NCBI GenBank assembly: GCA_902581775.1
Contig: CACHPJ010000008.1
Span: 1 to 39,499 of the forward strand
Direction of reading: 5' to 3'
From: an uncultured Pelagibacteraceae bacterium
Lineage (GTDB): Bacteria > Pseudomonadota > Alphaproteobacteria > Pelagibacterales > Pelagibacteraceae
Length of the DNA: 39,499 nucleotides
The notes under the pieces were generated by a model. The model was not told where the DNA came from. It saw nothing but the letters and a program-made list of their open reading frames with translations, and did not search any database. The position numbers were made by a program, and so were the translations under genes. This document shows, one piece after another, positions 16,822 to 26,006 of the stretch (position 1 is its first letter; every line of letters starts with the position of its first letter).

Positions 16822-18660
16822 TTAGTGTTGTCTACCAAGAATAGATCTTCCGCTAGGAACCCTAACTTCATCTACCATTCTTTGTGTAGCTGCATCAGGA
16901 GCTTTGGTCATTAAACTTACAACAACCATAACTACTAAGCATACTGGAGCACCAATTAGACCAAATCTTAAATGGTCAATACCTAACCATGCAGGATTAC
17001 CCATAAATTTTGGATATACCCAAATTAGATACATTGTTCCAGCTGCAAGACCGGATAATATTCCAGCTATTGCACCTTCTTTAGTAGCTCTCTTCCACCA
17101 TACTCCAAGTACCAGTGGGAAGAATAAGCCTGACATTGCAAAGTCAAACGCCCATGCAACTGCTCCTAGGATACTAGTGATACGCATTGATGCTATATAA
17201 GCACCAGCTGCACCTACCACGACTAATAGTACACGAGCTACTATAAGTCTTTTTCTAACATCCGCTTTAGGATCAATCATATTGAAGTAAACGTCGTGTG
17301 ATAACGCGTTTGAAATCGCAAGTACTAATCCATCTGCAGTTGACATAGCAGCAGCCATACCACCGGCAGCCACTAATCCAGAGATCACGTAAGGTAAACC
17401 GGCAACTTCAGGAGTTGCAAGAACCACCACACCTGTTCTCATGAACCATTCATTTAATTGTAGTATGCCATCACCATTGAAGTCAGCAATAAACACTTGC
17501 TTTTGAGAAGTCCATTGTTTGACCCACTCTATACTATTAACATCAGCAATAGATTTTCCAATAATACCTGTTGGTAAATTTGGATCCATTAATGAAATTT
17601 TAGATAGTGTTGCAAGCATTGGCGCTGATGAGTAAAGCAAGAAAATAAAGAATAGCGACCAAGCTACCGATTTTCTAGCTGATTTTACTGATGGAGTTGT
17701 GAAGTATCTCATTAAGATATGAGGTAACGACGCAGTTCCAACCATCATACAGATAGCTAGCGATATGTATTTCCATACTGCCATTCCACCTGCACCTACT
17801 CCAGCATGAGCCACCGCAATAGATTTCAATCCACCAGGCACTCCTGCTGCTTTTATGTCAGCGGCACTGTTTTTTGTTAAACCAAATTGGCTTTCAAGTT
17901 CAGTTATCCTAGCAACTTCATCACCTAACATTAGATGCGGAAATACACCTGCACCGATTTTGTTACTAATCCAGAATACTGGAATTAGATAAGCAACAAT
18001 CAATACGATATATTGTGCAACCTGTGTCCATGTTACGGCTCTCATTCCACCTAACATTGAACATAGTAAGATACTAACTAAACCTACCCAAACACCTGCT
18101 TCAAAAGGAATTCCTAAAGCTCTAGCAGCAATAGTTCCAGTAGCATTAATTTGAGCCGTCACATAAGTGAAAGAAGCTAATACAAGAACTAATACTGCGC
18201 AGAAACGTACTCCGTTTCCACCGTATCTTGTTCCTATAAAATCTGGCACTGTATAACATCCAAATTTTCTTAAGTATGGTGCTAATAAAGTTGATACAAG
18301 CACATAACCACCTGTCCAACCCACTAAGAAAGCCATATAACTATAACCTCCAAAGTAAACACCACCAGCTAATGCTACAAACGACGCTCCTGACATCCAG
18401 TCAGCTGCAGTCGCCATTCCATTAAATACTGTTGGGACTTGTCTTCCAGCAAGATAATATGCGTCTACCTGGACGGTACGAGACAAGTAACCTATTAAAG
18501 CATATATTGCGACTGTAAAAGCCACAAACATAATACCTATAGATTTTGCCGAAGCACCAGCCTGCTCTGCGATCGCCATAAGAATGATGAACACCAAGAA
18601 GCCTCCGGTATACAGACCATAAATCTTTGGAAGATTTTGTATAAATCCACCTTTAAACAT
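16822..18660 (-). CDS. Sodium:solute symporter large subunit, ActP-like (probable acetate/short monocarboxylate uptake)
   Basis: Inner-membrane Na+-coupled transporter of the SSS family with about 13 predicted helices and 612 residues. Characteristic stretches are DAYYLAGRQVP (66-76), MATAADWMSGASF (82-94) with residues of the sodium site, FIGTRYGGNGVRF and AAMSTADGLVLAISNALSHD. It belongs to the branch that pairs with a DUF4212 small subunit, encoded immediately upstream with a 1-nt overlap. Residues 393-404 in a loop form a perfect EF-hand-type pattern. Acetate as substrate is inferred from ActP similarity and acs nearby. GC content (40-45% in sampled lines) is far above its surroundings. 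A strong terminator follows. Confidence 0.88.
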   Translation of the reverse strand: MFKGGFIQNLPKIYGLYTGGFLVFIILMAIAEQAGASAKSIGIMFVAFTVAIYALIGYLSRTVQVDAYYLAGRQVPTVFNGMATAADWMSGASFVALAGGVYFGGYSYMAFLVGWTGGYVLVSTLLAPYLRKFGCYTVPDFIGTRYGGNGVRFCAVLVLVLASFTYVTAQINATGTIAARALGIPFEAGVWVGLVSILLCSMLGGMRAVTWTQVAQYIVLIVAYLIPVFWISNKIGAGVFPHLMLGDEVARITELESQFGLTKNSAADIKAAGVPGGLKSIAVAHAGVGAGGMAVWKYISLAICMMVGTASLPHILMRYFTTPSVKSARKSVAWSLFFIFLLYSSAPMLATLSKISLMDPNLPTGIIGKSIADVNSIEWVKQWTSQKQVFIADFNGDGILQLNEWFMRTGVVVLATPEVAGLPYVISGLVAAGGMAAAMSTADGLVLAISNALSHDVYFNMIDPKADVRKRLIVARVLLVVVGAAGAYIASMRITSILGAVAWAFDFAMSGLFFPLVLGVWWKRATKEGAIAGILSGLAAGTMYLIWVYPKFMGNPAWLGIDHLRFGLIGAPVCLVVMVVVSLMTKAPDAATQRMVDEVRVPSGRSILGRQH

Positions 18661-18917
18661 TAGTTATCCTCCTTTTCTCCAAAACCAAACTCTTCATCAA
18701 TTTTTTCTTGTTTGTTTGCAAACCAGAAAATAATGATAACAAACGCAAGAAGTGATCCTTGTGCTGTCATATAATAAGCCAAAGGATATCCTAAAAAGCT
18801 CATTGAGTTGATTTCGTATCCAAAAAGGAAAATCACCATTGAAAAGAAAGCCCAAAGAGCCAATGTAACGAACATATGACCTCTAGTTTTCTGCCAATGT
18901 TTTTCTTTATTTGACAT
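18660..18917 (-). CDS. DUF4212 protein, small subunit of the sodium:solute symporter
   Basis: An 85-residue membrane protein with two helices (about 16-34 and 47-67), a basic N-terminus and an acidic tail rich in Glu. The family is found almost only beside symporters of the kind encoded next door. WALWAFFSM-like and NSMSFLGYPLAYYMTAQGS segments match it. The start has a strong AGGGGG ribosome site 4-9 nt upstream, the best in this region, suggesting high expression. The stop overlaps the transporter start, so the two are translationally coupled. Confidence 0.88.
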   Translation of the reverse strand: MSNKEKHWQKTRGHMFVTLALWAFFSMVIFLFGYEINSMSFLGYPLAYYMTAQGSLLAFVIIIFWFANKQEKIDEEFGFGEKEDN

Positions 18918-19060
18918 ATTTCCCCCTATTATTTACGTTAACGTTAAACGTTGAAGGGATCTTACTTATCTGAACGATAATTTAAAGTTAAAAAACCTTA
19001 TTTCTGATGATATAAATCGCTTAAAATAAGGGAAAAAAAAGGGACAAAAAAGCATACAAC
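18918..19060. promoter_or_regulatory. Divergent regulatory region with ACGTT repeats and a hairpin
   Basis: The gap between the symporter pair (leftward) and the gene at 19061 (rightward). Three ACGTT units lie at 18935-18939, 18941-18945 and 18948-18952, and the first two contain the 10 bp palindrome ACGTTAACGT (18935-18944). An 8 bp inverted repeat, CCTTATTT (18996-19003) with AAATAAGG (19024-19031), is followed on the minus strand by six T, like a weak attenuator in the symporter leader. The regulator is unknown. Confidence 0.45.
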
Positions 19061-19684
19061 TTGAAATTGAATTTAAAAGCAATATATGAGGTAATATCTG
19101 CAGTTAAAGATTATCTATTTTCTTACCAAAAAATTAGTAAAAAATTTTCAAAAATAAATGATGAGAGTGATTTGAAAAATTTTATTAAAGAGAAATCTGC
19201 CTTTGTCACTCAATCAACTCTTTACGGTTATTTAAAAACCAGGATGGGCTTAAAACAAAACCTGATGTTCACCGACGATATATTTGTTGAGTCAGTAAAC
19301 AAAGCTAAATGGAATATCTTTTCCGAAGCTGTTACAGATTTAACTTTTTTTTCTATCTCGTTTTTGAATAATAAATACAATATTAAAAATCTCGATACTA
19401 ATAAGATTTATGAAAGCATTTTAGAAAATGAAATTGCTAACGGTTTTCCAAAGGAAATGTGTGAAAAATACAAATTAAAGTTTAAAGAAAAATTAAATGA
19501 ATTTAACATTGAGGATTATTCTAAGAAAACTCCTTTTATAAATAGTTGCAACGCTTTATTTCACTGGGCACCAATAGCAGATGAATTAAAAGAATTAGAC
19601 AAAGAAATAGTAATTAATTCTATTAAGAATAAATGGATGCTAGTAGTGTCGGATCTAGAAAAAATTCCAATTAATTTAAAATAG
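19061..19684 (+). CDS. Uncharacterised protein between the symporter and acs
   Basis: A 207-residue soluble protein, mostly helical by composition, with no signal peptide or membrane segment. I do not recognise the family. Notable stretches are FVTQSTLYGYLKTRMGLKQ (48-66) and NALFHWAPIADELKELD near the C-terminus. The start appears to be TTG at 19061, since no in-frame ATG occurs before about residue 63; another TTG lies two codons on. No ribosome site is well placed. It abuts acs tail to tail with no spacing. It resembles conserved alphaproteobacterial hypotheticals that tolerate such positions, but I assign no function. Confidence 0.75.
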   Translation: MKLNLKAIYEVISAVKDYLFSYQKISKKFSKINDESDLKNFIKEKSAFVTQSTLYGYLKTRMGLKQNLMFTDDIFVESVNKAKWNIFSEAVTDLTFFSISFLNNKYNIKNLDTNKIYESILENEIANGFPKEMCEKYKLKFKEKLNEFNIEDYSKKTPFINSCNALFHWAPIADELKELDKEIVINSIKNKWMLVVSDLEKIPINLK

Positions 19685-21745
19685 CTAATTTTTATTTTGT
19701 CTATTATCTACTAAAGAGTCAACAACACCTGGATCAGCTAAAGTTGTGGTATCCCCAAGATCATGATGCTCATTTGCAGCAATTTTTCTTAAAATTCTTC
19801 TCATGATTTTTCCTGATCTTGTTTTAGGCAAACCCGGAGCAAATTGAATTAAATCTGGTGTTGCAATAGGTCCTATTTGCTTTCTAACCCAAAGTTTCAA
19901 CTCTCTTTCTAGATCACCGCTTTGTTGCTCACCAGATTTCAAAGTAACATAGCAATAAAGTCCGTTTCCTTTGATGTCGTGTGGGTATCCAACCACTGCA
20001 GCTTCTGCTACTTTTGGATGAGCCACGAAAGCGCTTTCTATTTCAGCAGTTCCTAAATTATGCCCAGAAACTATTATAACATCGTCAACTCTGCCAGTAA
20101 TCCAATAGTATCCGTCTTTATCCCTTTTACAACCATCCCCAGTAAAATATTTGCCTTCAAATTGAGAAAAATATGTATCAATAAATCTTTTATGGTCACC
20201 GTAAACTGTTCTCATTTGACCCGGCCAAGAAGCAGTCATACACAATCTGCCTTTACAAGCACCTTTTAAAACTTTTCCAGTTTCATCAACAATTACTGGC
20301 TTAATACCATAGAAGGGCTTTGTTGCAGAACCAGGTTTTAAATCAATTGCACCAGGCTGAGGAGCGATTAATATTCCTCCAGTTTCAGTCTGCCACCAGG
20401 TATCTACTATGGGACATTTGGAATCCCCAACCACCTTATAATACCACATCCAAGCCTCTGGATTGATGGGTTCACCAACGGTTCCTAATAGTTTAAGAGA
20501 TTTTCTACTAGTTTTATTTACAGGCTCATCACCCTCTTTCATTAAAGCTCTTATAGCTGTAGGAGCTGTATAAAAAATATTTACTTTATATTTATCAATT
20601 ATTTGCCACCATCTCGAAAAATCTGGATAAGTTGGAATACCTTCAAACATAATAGTTGTGGCAGCATTAGATAGGGGACCATAAATAATATAACTGTGGC
20701 CAGTTACCCAACCTATGTCTGCACTACAAAAATAGATATCTTTAGGTTTATAGTCAAAAATATATTGATGAGTTAGTGATGCATAAACCATATAACCACC
20801 AGTGGTATGCAACACTCCTTTTGGTTTTCCAGTTGATCCAGAAGTATACAAAATAAATAATGGGTCTTCTGCGTTCATTTCCTCAGGATCACACTTTGCA
20901 CTCGCTTTCTTCATTAGATCATCAAAAGACAAATCTCTTTCGTTATCCCAATTAACTTGATTTCCAGTCCTTTTCACAACCAAACATTTCTTCACATTTG
21001 GACATTGAAGAAGTGCTTCATCAGCTATTTTTTTTAAAGGTATAATTTTACCACCTCTTACACCTTCATCTGCAGTAATTAAATAATCAGACTCACAATC
21101 ATTTATTCTTGTTGCGATTGAGTCTGGTGAAAAACCTCCAAATATTATCGAGTGTATTGCCCCAATCCTAGCACATGCTAACATAACGTAAGCTAATTCG
21201 GGTATCATTGTAAGATAAATAGTAACCCTATCACCCTTTTCGACCCCAATACTTTTTAAAACATTTGCAGCTTTACAAACATTTTTGTGCAACTCTTTGT
21301 AGCTAATTTTTTTAGAAACAGAAGGGTCATCACCAACCCATATTATTGCAGTTTTATTCCCATTTTTTTTTAGATGCCTATCTATACAATTCTGTGAAGC
21401 ATTTAGGGTACCATCATAATACCACTTAATTCTTACGTCTTCTTTGCTATACTTTACATCTTTTATTTTTGTATAAGGTTTTATCCAGGAAATTCTTTTA
21501 CCCTCTTTTTTCCAAAACTTATCATTATCTTTTATTGATAAGTTATATTTACTTTTATACTTTGCTTTATTAACCAACGCTTGGTTGGACCATTTATCAG
21601 AAACTTTGATTACTAAGTTACCGTCGATATCTTTAGTCAAGTCTTGCTTTTTCAAACTTTTAATTTTTTTACTTTTTTTTCTTTTTTGTAAAACTTTCTT
21701 CCTTCTCCTTTTAAAAGTTTTCTTTTTTCTACTTCTTCTAGACAC
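19685..21745 (-). CDS. acs: Acetyl-CoA synthetase with a Lys/Arg-rich N-terminal extension
   Basis: AMP-forming enzyme that activates acetate to acetyl-CoA. The body has WIKPYTK and [10 protein letters not shown] near residue 110, the ATP loop [42 protein letters not shown], and the acetylation site [11 protein letters not shown] at the end. It has 686 residues versus about 650: residues 1-33 contain 21 Lys or Arg and precede the region where relatives begin. The GTG start has an AGGAGA ribosome site 5 nt upstream and overlaps the EVE stop (TAGTG), so the extension appears genuine. Together with the nearby symporter it would form an acetate uptake and activation route. Confidence 0.95.
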   Translation of the reverse strand: MSRRSRKKKTFKRRRKKVLQKRKKSKKIKSLKKQDLTKDIDGNLVIKVSDKWSNQALVNKAKYKSKYNLSIKDNDKFWKKEGKRISWIKPYTKIKDVKYSKEDVRIKWYYDGTLNASQNCIDRHLKKNGNKTAIIWVGDDPSVSKKISYKELHKNVCKAANVLKSIGVEKGDRVTIYLTMIPELAYVMLACARIGAIHSIIFGGFSPDSIATRINDCESDYLITADEGVRGGKIIPLKKIADEALLQCPNVKKCLVVKRTGNQVNWDNERDLSFDDLMKKASAKCDPEEMNAEDPLFILYTSGSTGKPKGVLHTTGGYMVYASLTHQYIFDYKPKDIYFCSADIGWVTGHSYIIYGPLSNAATTIMFEGIPTYPDFSRWWQIIDKYKVNIFYTAPTAIRALMKEGDEPVNKTSRKSLKLLGTVGEPINPEAWMWYYKVVGDSKCPIVDTWWQTETGGILIAPQPGAIDLKPGSATKPFYGIKPVIVDETGKVLKGACKGRLCMTASWPGQMRTVYGDHKRFIDTYFSQFEGKYFTGDGCKRDKDGYYWITGRVDDVIIVSGHNLGTAEIESAFVAHPKVAEAAVVGYPHDIKGNGLYCYVTLKSGEQQSGDLERELKLWVRKQIGPIATPDLIQFAPGLPKTRSGKIMRRILRKIAANEHHDLGDTTTLADPGVVDSLVDNRQNKN

Positions 21746-22179
21746 TAATTTCTCCTAGTTTTAGAGTGGATTTTACCCATGTTATAAATAATTTTCCAGC
21801 TTTTATAATCTATGGGCATAACCGAAAGCCTACTTTGTTTAATAAGCGGTAAATGGGAAATTTTCTTGTTTTTTTTAATCATTTTAAGTGATATTGGGTT
21901 TTTAAACTTTTCCACAAACCTAACCTGGACAGCCACAAATCTTCCAATTTCATCAGTTTTATCAGGAAAAGCAGTCTTAATGACTCTTACCACTCCAACA
22001 ATTTCTTTTCCTATATTGGAATGATAAAAAAAAGATAAATCATCTTTTCTCATCTTTTTTAAATTGTTAGCTGCCTGGTAATTTCTCACTCCATCCCATG
22101 TTGCGCCTTCACTACCAGCTTTTTTTTGTTGATCAATTGACCAAACATCCGGTTCAGATTTTAATAACCAATAATTCAT
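21745..22179 (-). CDS. EVE-domain protein (PUA-like, thymocyte nuclear protein 1 family)
   Basis: A 144-residue single-domain protein. It opens with [17 protein letters not shown] and has [16 protein letters not shown] and [16 protein letters not shown], all standard for the family. EVE domains bind modified bases in nucleic acids; the specific target here is unknown. The frame is open upstream to 22233, but the family begins at [11 protein letters not shown], which sets the start at 22179. That start overlaps the tsaD stop by one base and the stop overlaps the acs start. tsaD and EVE genes are neighbours in many alphaproteobacteria. Confidence 0.92.
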   Translation of the reverse strand: MNYWLLKSEPDVWSIDQQKKAGSEGATWDGVRNYQAANNLKKMRKDDLSFFYHSNIGKEIVGVVRVIKTAFPDKTDEIGRFVAVQVRFVEKFKNPISLKMIKKNKKISHLPLIKQSRLSVMPIDYKSWKIIYNMGKIHSKTRRN

Positions 22180-23255
22180 TAAAGTATTAGACCAGGACCT
22201 TTCATATACGGGGCTTCCGAGTCTAATGGCCACCTTGATTTAGCCTTAATCTCAAAATTATCTATTAATTTTTTTTTAAATCTTTTTATTCCAGCCCATG
22301 CAATCATAGCAGCATTGTCTCCACAAAATTCTAATTTTGGAAAAATAGGATAAAAGTTTCTCTTTTTTGATACTGAAATTAATTCTTTTTGAATAGAAGC
22401 ATTGGCAGCCACTCCTCCTGCTATGACAAAAGCAGCATTTTGTTTTTTTGTGTTCTTTAAAAATTGATCCATTGCAACCTCGGTCTTTTTTGATAGAATT
22501 TTAATTACAGTTTCTTGAAAAGACGCAGCAAGATTATGTTTAAAGGTTTCATTTTGATTTATTTTTTTTGTTTCTCTCAAAACTGCAGTTTTAAGACCAG
22601 CAAAAGATAAATTACATCCTGCTTTGTTTATTATTGGCAATGGAAGTTTAAAGAAATTTTTATCACCTCTTTTTGCGTAGCTTTCAATTTCTTTTCCCCC
22701 AGGATAGCCAAGATTTAACATTTTTGCTGTTTTGTCAAAAGCTTCTCCTAGCGCATCGTCAATTGTTGTGCCAAGTTGTTTATACCTATTAACATCATGA
22801 ACAATAAGATATTGTGAATGTCCACCTGATATTAAAAGCAGAAGATACGGAAAATTTAAATTGTTTTCTAGACCAGGACTTAGGGCGTGCCCCTCAAGAT
22901 GGTTAACAGCTACAAAAGGCTTTTTTAAAATTCCTGCAATTGTTTTACCCATATTTAAACCTACGCTAAGGCAAACGATAAGACCTGGGCCTGCCGTAGC
23001 AGCCACTCCATCAATTTCATCAAAATTTAGCTTACTTTCTTTTAGTGCCTTGCTAACTATGAAATCTATATTTTCAACGTGTGATCGGGCTGCAATTTCT
23101 GGCACTACTCCACCAAACTTTTCGTGTTCTTTAGTCTGGCTTGAAACTATATTGGCTAAAACATTAGCTGTTCCTTGTTCATTTTCCCTTATAACTGCTG
23201 CGGCAGTTTCGTCACAACTAGTCTCTATGCCTAAAAAAGTAAGTTTTTTTTTCAT
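22179..23255 (-). CDS. tsaD: tRNA N6-threonylcarbamoyladenosine transferase TsaD
   Basis: Transfers threonylcarbamoyl to A37 of tRNAs that read ANN codons. It has 358 residues. Motifs: GIETSCDETAAA (9-20), VPEIAARSHVE, the metal-binding pair H119 and H123 in NHLEGHAL, LLISGGHSQY, and the C-terminal GDNAAMIAWAG. Length and all active-site elements look normal. It is the first gene of tsaD-EVE-acs on the minus strand and is divergent from hemC with a 38 bp gap. Confidence 0.96.
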   Translation of the reverse strand: MKKKLTFLGIETSCDETAAAVIRENEQGTANVLANIVSSQTKEHEKFGGVVPEIAARSHVENIDFIVSKALKESKLNFDEIDGVAATAGPGLIVCLSVGLNMGKTIAGILKKPFVAVNHLEGHALSPGLENNLNFPYLLLLISGGHSQYLIVHDVNRYKQLGTTIDDALGEAFDKTAKMLNLGYPGGKEIESYAKRGDKNFFKLPLPIINKAGCNLSFAGLKTAVLRETKKINQNETFKHNLAASFQETVIKILSKKTEVAMDQFLKNTKKQNAAFVIAGGVAANASIQKELISVSKKRNFYPIFPKLEFCGDNAAMIAWAGIKRFKKKLIDNFEIKAKSRWPLDSEAPYMKGPGLIL

Positions 23256-23293
23256 AAGATATTTTAGTATAAATTATATATTTTAATTTATAA

Positions 23294-24217
23294 ATGATTA
23301 ATAGAATTATAATAGGCTCAAGGGGAAGCAAACTTTCAATTGCTTACACGGAAAAAGCAAAAAATCTTATAGTTAATTCAGACCAAAAGCTTAAAAATAA
23401 AATTTTATATAAAAAAATTAAAACTACTGGAGATAGATTAAACGAAAAGAAAATTTCTGAAATTGGTGGAAAAAATTTATTTTGTAAAGAAATAGAGGAA
23501 AAATTATTAAGCAAAGAGATAGATATAGCTATTCATTCATTAAAAGATCTGGACTCATACGAAACCGCTGGTCTAAAAATACAAGCATTCTTAAAAAGAA
23601 ATGATCCCAGAGAGGCCTTAGTATCGGAAAAAAAATTTGAAAATCTTAATCAAACTTCAAGTGCAGTTATAGGATCAAGTTCTCGAAGAAGAGAACTTCA
23701 ATTAAAATTATTAAATAATAAATTTAAAGTTAAAAATATACGTGGAAATGTAGATACTAGAATTAAAAAAATTGAAAGCGGTGAATATGATGGTGCAATA
23801 TTAGCAATGGCTGGGCTAATATCGTTAAAATTAGAGGAGCATGTAAAAAAAATTTTCTCTACTAAAGAATTCTTACCAACTGCCGGGCAAGGAATTATAG
23901 CAGTTCAATGTAGAAGCGACGATGAAAAAATAAAATCTATTCTTAATAAAATTAACGATACAGAAACCGAAATCTGTGCTTTAGCTGAAAGAAGCTTTTT
24001 AAAAACAATTGGAGGAGATTGCGATACTGCTTTAGGATGTTTTGCTGAATTAAAAGATAAAACTATAATACTTAAAGTTCAACTTTTCTCAGATGACGGA
24101 AAAAAAGTTTTTAATCTTTCAAAAGATGGTAATTATAAAGAACCAACTCTACTGGGCAGGTTGTTAGGTGAAGAAATATTAAAAAAGGCAGGAGATAATT
24201 TTATAAAAAAAAGATGA
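23294..24217 (+). CDS. hemC: Hydroxymethylbilane synthase (porphobilinogen deaminase)
   Basis: Polymerises four porphobilinogens to hydroxymethylbilane. The N-terminus is IIIGSRGSKLSIAYTEKA; the catalytic Asp is D85 in HSLKDLDS; GSSSRRRELQL and GNVDTRIKK bind substrate; and the dipyrromethane cofactor would be attached to C243 in GGDCDTALG. It has 307 residues. It overlaps hemD by 4 nt, the normal pairing, and sits back to back with tsaD. The leader before the ATG is almost pure A and T, with no ribosome site. Confidence 0.96.
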   Translation: MINRIIIGSRGSKLSIAYTEKAKNLIVNSDQKLKNKILYKKIKTTGDRLNEKKISEIGGKNLFCKEIEEKLLSKEIDIAIHSLKDLDSYETAGLKIQAFLKRNDPREALVSEKKFENLNQTSSAVIGSSSRRRELQLKLLNNKFKVKNIRGNVDTRIKKIESGEYDGAILAMAGLISLKLEEHVKKIFSTKEFLPTAGQGIIAVQCRSDDEKIKSILNKINDTETEICALAERSFLKTIGGDCDTALGCFAELKDKTIILKVQLFSDDGKKVFNLSKDGNYKEPTLLGRLLGEEILKKAGDNFIKKR

Positions 24218-24918
24218 ATATTATTTTAACACGACCTTTAAATGACATAGAAAACCTAATGAGCGAGCTCTTTAGTCTTGGACATAAAATTATGCACATT
24301 CCAACTTTAAAGATTGTAAATGCAAGTTTAGATCCTATCAGCATTCACAACTATAAAGCTTTAATCTTCACAAGCTCAAATGCAGTAAGAAATATTAAAA
24401 TCAAAGAAAAAAGAAAAAATATTAAATGTTTCTGTGTTGGATCAATTACTGAAAAAATCGCTAGGGCTAGTGGTTTTACAGAAACAATATCTGCAAGCGG
24501 AAACGTTAATGCTTTAAAAAATTTAATTATCAACTCCAAAGAGATTAAGAAAAACGATAAATTAGCTTACATTTGTGGAGATCAAATAACTCTAGAATTA
24601 GATAAAGAGCTTCTGACAGAGGGATTTAAAGTGAAAAAATTTATAAATTATTTTTCAGAAAAAATAACCTCAATAAATGAGTCAAATATTGAATTAATTA
24701 GAAAATATCCGCCAAACGTTATATTTGTTTATTCTTTAAGAAGCGCAGAGAGTTTTAACAGTATAGTAGCTAATTATTCTTTAGCTCCAATGATGACACA
24801 ATCAGTAGTTATGTGTATAAGTAAAAAAATTGCAGATTTTTTTAACAAAGCTGGGTGGAAGAATAATAAGGTTTTTAACCCGGGTAACGAAATAATAGAA
24901 TTAGAAAAAATTAAATGA
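24214..24918 (+). CDS. hemD: Uroporphyrinogen-III synthase
   Basis: Closes hydroxymethylbilane with inversion of ring D to give uroporphyrinogen III, the HemE substrate. The family is poorly conserved in sequence. Supporting features are the opening ILTRPLNDIENL, IFTSSNAVRN near 50-60, FCVGSITEKIA, a middle YICGDQIT, and a 234-residue length typical of HemD. Its position directly after hemC with a 4 nt overlap is strong support. It overlaps the MscS-like gene by 4 nt downstream. Confidence 0.9.
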   Translation: MNIILTRPLNDIENLMSELFSLGHKIMHIPTLKIVNASLDPISIHNYKALIFTSSNAVRNIKIKEKRKNIKCFCVGSITEKIARASGFTETISASGNVNALKNLIINSKEIKKNDKLAYICGDQITLELDKELLTEGFKVKKFINYFSEKITSINESNIELIRKYPPNVIFVYSLRSAESFNSIVANYSLAPMMTQSVVMCISKKIADFFNKAGWKNNKVFNPGNEIIELEKIK

Positions 24919-26006
24919 ACGTATTTGAAAACTTTAAAAATTTATTTGTTGAAATCTGGCAACAAGGGATAGCTGGAATTAATTTTACTCAAATAGGTAT
25001 AGGTATAGTAATCTTTCTATTATTTCTTTTATTAAGAGGCTTGATTTCAAACTTTATTTTAAAAAGGTTACAAAAGTTCGTTGCTAAAACATCAAACAAA
25101 TTTGACGATGCCTTTGTGAAAGCTGCTACTGGACCTGTAAAATTTCTTCCAATTGTTTTAGGAATATTTGTAGCGAGTTCTTATATGGAGTTTGATGGCA
25201 AAATGCTTACCTTTGTTGACAACATAAACCGTTCCTTAATAACCATTCTAATATTTTGGTTAATACATCAAATTGTTGAACCATTAACCTATCTGATAAG
25301 AAGGGTAGAGGAACTTCTATCTAAAGATTTGCTAAATTGGGTTGTAAAAGCAAACAAAATTTTAATTATCTTTTTTGGTTTTGCAGCTACACTAGACATA
25401 TGGGGAATTAAGATTGCGCCTATTATAGCTGGATTAGGTTTATTTGGTGTTGCAGTTGCTTTAGGTGCCCAAGACTTATTTAAAAACTTAATTTCAGGAG
25501 TATTGGTTTTAGTAGAAAAAAGATTTAAAATTGGTGATTGGATATACGTAGAGGGTATTATCGAGGGAATTGTTGAAAGAATTGGCTTTAGATCAACAGT
25601 CATAAGAAAATTTGATAAATCAATCGCTACTATTCCCAATGCTTCATTTGCAGAAAACGCAGTTGTGAATATTAGCGAAACTACAAATTGGAGAATAAGT
25701 TGGATTATAACTTTACAGTATAATTCTACTATAGATCAGTTAAAAAATATTAGAAATCAAATTGAAAAATATATCGTAAACAGTGAAGATTTTAAAAAAG
25801 GAGACGACACTGAACACGCGGTACGAATTGATAAGTTTTCAGATAGTTCAATAGATCTTTACGTGAGATGTTTTACAGTTACTAATGAATGGATTGAATG
25901 GCTAAAAGTAAAAGAGAGATTAGCAGTAGAGGTCAAAAAGATTGTGGAGGGTAATGGAGCGTCATTCGCTTTTCCAAGCACCTCTATATATGTGGAGAAA
26001 AATTAA
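24915..26006 (+). CDS. MscS-family mechanosensitive ion channel
   Basis: Inner-membrane channel of 363 residues. Hydrophobic segments lie at about 21-42, 66-84, 95-118 and 143-165. The pore-lining TM3 and following beta domain are marked by a Gly/Ala-rich stretch near 170-190 (ALGAQDLFKNLISG) and RFKIGDWIYVEGI. A C-terminal alpha/beta domain follows. MscS channels release solutes on osmotic downshock. It overlaps hemD and the YggT gene (1 nt), so it appears to share the hemC-hemD transcript; the pairing with heme genes is probably just operon packing. Confidence 0.9.
   Translation: MNVFENFKNLFVEIWQQGIAGINFTQIGIGIVIFLLFLLLRGLISNFILKRLQKFVAKTSNKFDDAFVKAATGPVKFLPIVLGIFVASSYMEFDGKMLTFVDNINRSLITILIFWLIHQIVEPLTYLIRRVEELLSKDLLNWVVKANKILIIFFGFAATLDIWGIKIAPIIAGLGLFGVAVALGAQDLFKNLISGVLVLVEKRFKIGDWIYVEGIIEGIVERIGFRSTVIRKFDKSIATIPNASFAENAVVNISETTNWRISWIITLQYNSTIDQLKNIRNQIEKYIVNSEDFKKGDDTEHAVRIDKFSDSSIDLYVRCFTVTNEWIEWLKVKERLAVEVKKIVEGNGASFAFPSTSIYVEKN

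Noticed and set aside
22180-22233. Upstream extension of the EVE gene
   Set aside because: It lies within the 3' end of tsaD, and the EVE family starts at [11 protein letters not shown].
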